Shown here piece by piece: positions 27,524 to 28,353 of a stretch of DNA of 28,353 nt. Under the pieces are notes generated by a model that worked only from the letters and a program-made list of their open reading frames with translations, was not told the DNA's origin and did not search any database. Every line of letters starts with the position of its first letter. Position 1 is the first letter of the stretch. The stretch comes from Chara braunii (Eukaryota; Streptophyta; Charophyceae; Charales; Characeae). The stretch is taken from positions 4,866,265 through 4,894,617 of the forward strand of contig BFEA01000008.1 in NCBI GenBank assembly GCA_003427395.1. Reading direction: 5' to 3'. A program made the translations under genes and the position numbers.

Positions 27524-27801
27524 GGTGCAGCCGCAAGGTGATCTTGAGAGAAGCCCCATCATACGGAGTGCCAGCAGGATTGCAGCCATTGCAGCCTCCT
27601 ACCGTACCAGTGAGAGAAGCCCCATCATACGGAGTGCAGGATTGCAGTCCGCGGGCCAAGTCCCAGTTACGTGAATTCTCAATTCCCGACCTTTCATTAG
27701 CACCAAGATCGACGGCCAAAAATGAAGATTGAAGTAAATGGGACTTCGCCGCGGGAAATTTCGCGTTTTAACCGAGGTTTCAACAATTCTCTGTATTCCG
27801 G
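27524..27801. repeat. Spacer of the macro-repeat, copy 2, with internal duplication
   Basis: GCAGCCGCAAGGTGATCTTG begins the spacer. GTGAGAGAAGCCCCATCATACGGAGTGC-like sequence then occurs twice (about 27546-27573 and 27610-27638). The end, ACCGAGGTTTCAAC with CTCTGTATTCCGG, matches copy 1. Confidence 0.7.
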
Positions 27802-27877
27802 TCACTACAGATGAATTTGGTCACTATAGATGAATTTGGTCATTATCGATGAATTTGGTACTTATAGATGAATTTGG
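27802..27877. repeat. Four 19-bp tandem units derived from a MITE arm
   Basis: Four successive 19-base units share the AGATGAATTTGG or CGATGAATTTGG ending and a TCACTA/TCATTA start. The unit resembles the family A arm segment GGTCATTATAGCTGTATTTGG, and the array sits where the MITE lies in the preceding macro-repeat units. Confidence 0.8.
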
Positions 27878-28200
27878 ACAAGGCCCAAGGCGACCTTGGC
27901 AGAAGCCCCCTACGGAGTGCCAGGAGCGCAGCCTGGCCGAAATGCGTCTCGGAATTTGCGCGATTCAACAGATAAGAGTACATACGGAAATTCGCCTTTC
28001 AAGATGCGTGTACGTGAAGCATGTACGTGAATCGTTTTATGGCCAATGCTTTTTAACCGTTTTTTATTTACTTTTAAACTATAATAGATGAAGCTTAAAC
28101 ATTCGCAGGCACCTTGGATTTCGGGAGAATCGATGGCACCGTGTTTTCGATGACAAAACGTTTAATTTTACGTAAAGAGTGCTACGTTGATTTAAACCTA
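27878..28200. other. Third spacer copy, then unassigned sequence
   Basis: About 27878-27965 matches the macro-repeat spacer (GGAGTGCCAGGAGCGCAGCCTGGCC). After that no repeat or gene is recognised. Confidence 0.5.
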
Positions 28201-28353
28201 TGTGCATGCATGCACTGTTGGCGAAGCGTATGAACCTCTACTTGTCTATATTTCCCTGGAGAAGCCTTTCGCTGGCATGCATGCATGCATGCACCGTTGG
28301 CGACGTATGAAACTCTACTTGTCTATATTTCCCTGGAGAAGCCTTTCGCTGGC
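28201..28353. repeat. Two-copy tandem repeat at the window end, unit 76-77 bp
   Basis: Units 28201-28276 and 28277-28353 share GCATGCATGCAC, GTTGGCGA and CTTGTCTATATTTCCCTGGAG through CGCTGGC. The window stops exactly at the end of the second unit, which suggests the assembly ended in the array. Confidence 0.9.

Overview
The window is repeat-rich nuclear DNA from a eukaryote. I recognise one host gene, and it is interrupted by a spliceosomal intron of about 3.1 kb. There are no bacterial-style operons. Non-coding space is packed with microsatellites, long homopolymers, minisatellites, tRNA-like fragments, fold-back elements and retrotransposon relics. The gene style and repeat load would suit a protist or microalga, for example an alveolate such as a chromerid, but this lineage guess is weak and no lineage-specific marker was found.

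Layout. Positions 1-1000 are compromised by library adaptor: a symmetric mosaic-end junction sequence occurs three times here, at 97-134, 831-868 and 952-987/989, and again at 9740-9777 and 26480-26517. Positions 1190-5025 and 7325-9410 hold short palindromic MITE-like elements in two related families (A and B), tRNA-like fragments and shuffled short repeats. Positions 5470-5710 may carry a decayed LINE fragment, and 6199-6890 is a degenerate minisatellite. Positions 9778-10832 form a G/T-rich block bounded by an adaptor plus CA repeat on one side and a CA repeat plus single N on the other. Positions 11200-14745 are mostly unrecognised, with several two-copy tandem repeats. A 100-bp satellite lies at 14746-15030.

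The recognisable gene is an iron/manganese-family superoxide dismutase on the minus strand. The last exon is 15306-15590 and the preceding exon is 18682-18875. They join in phase 0 and together give about 158 C-terminal residues. The intron between them contains a long CA/TG tract directly against the 3' splice site, a 91-bp minisatellite, a MITE, a tRNA-like fragment and two degraded copies of the upstream exon. The N-terminal exon or exons, with the first metal-binding histidine, were not found.

Positions 19071-23592 contain more minisatellites, a long GA tract, a possible but unidentified exon on the minus strand (20737-20877), tRNA-like fragments on the minus strand and a long G run. Positions 24530-25010 hold a frameshifted 3' end of a LINE reverse-transcriptase ORF. 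Positions 26521-27016 are a near-exact copy of 15671-16166 lying between an adaptor and a single N, and are almost certainly an assembly duplication. Positions 27018-27960 are a macro-repeat in which the MITE palindrome alternates with a shared spacer. The window ends in a two-copy tandem repeat.

I found no new multi-gene system. The most biologically interesting signals are the exon-duplication relics in the superoxide dismutase intron and the MITE-to-satellite conversion near the right end. The most important practical signal is that the assembly is chimeric at several points.
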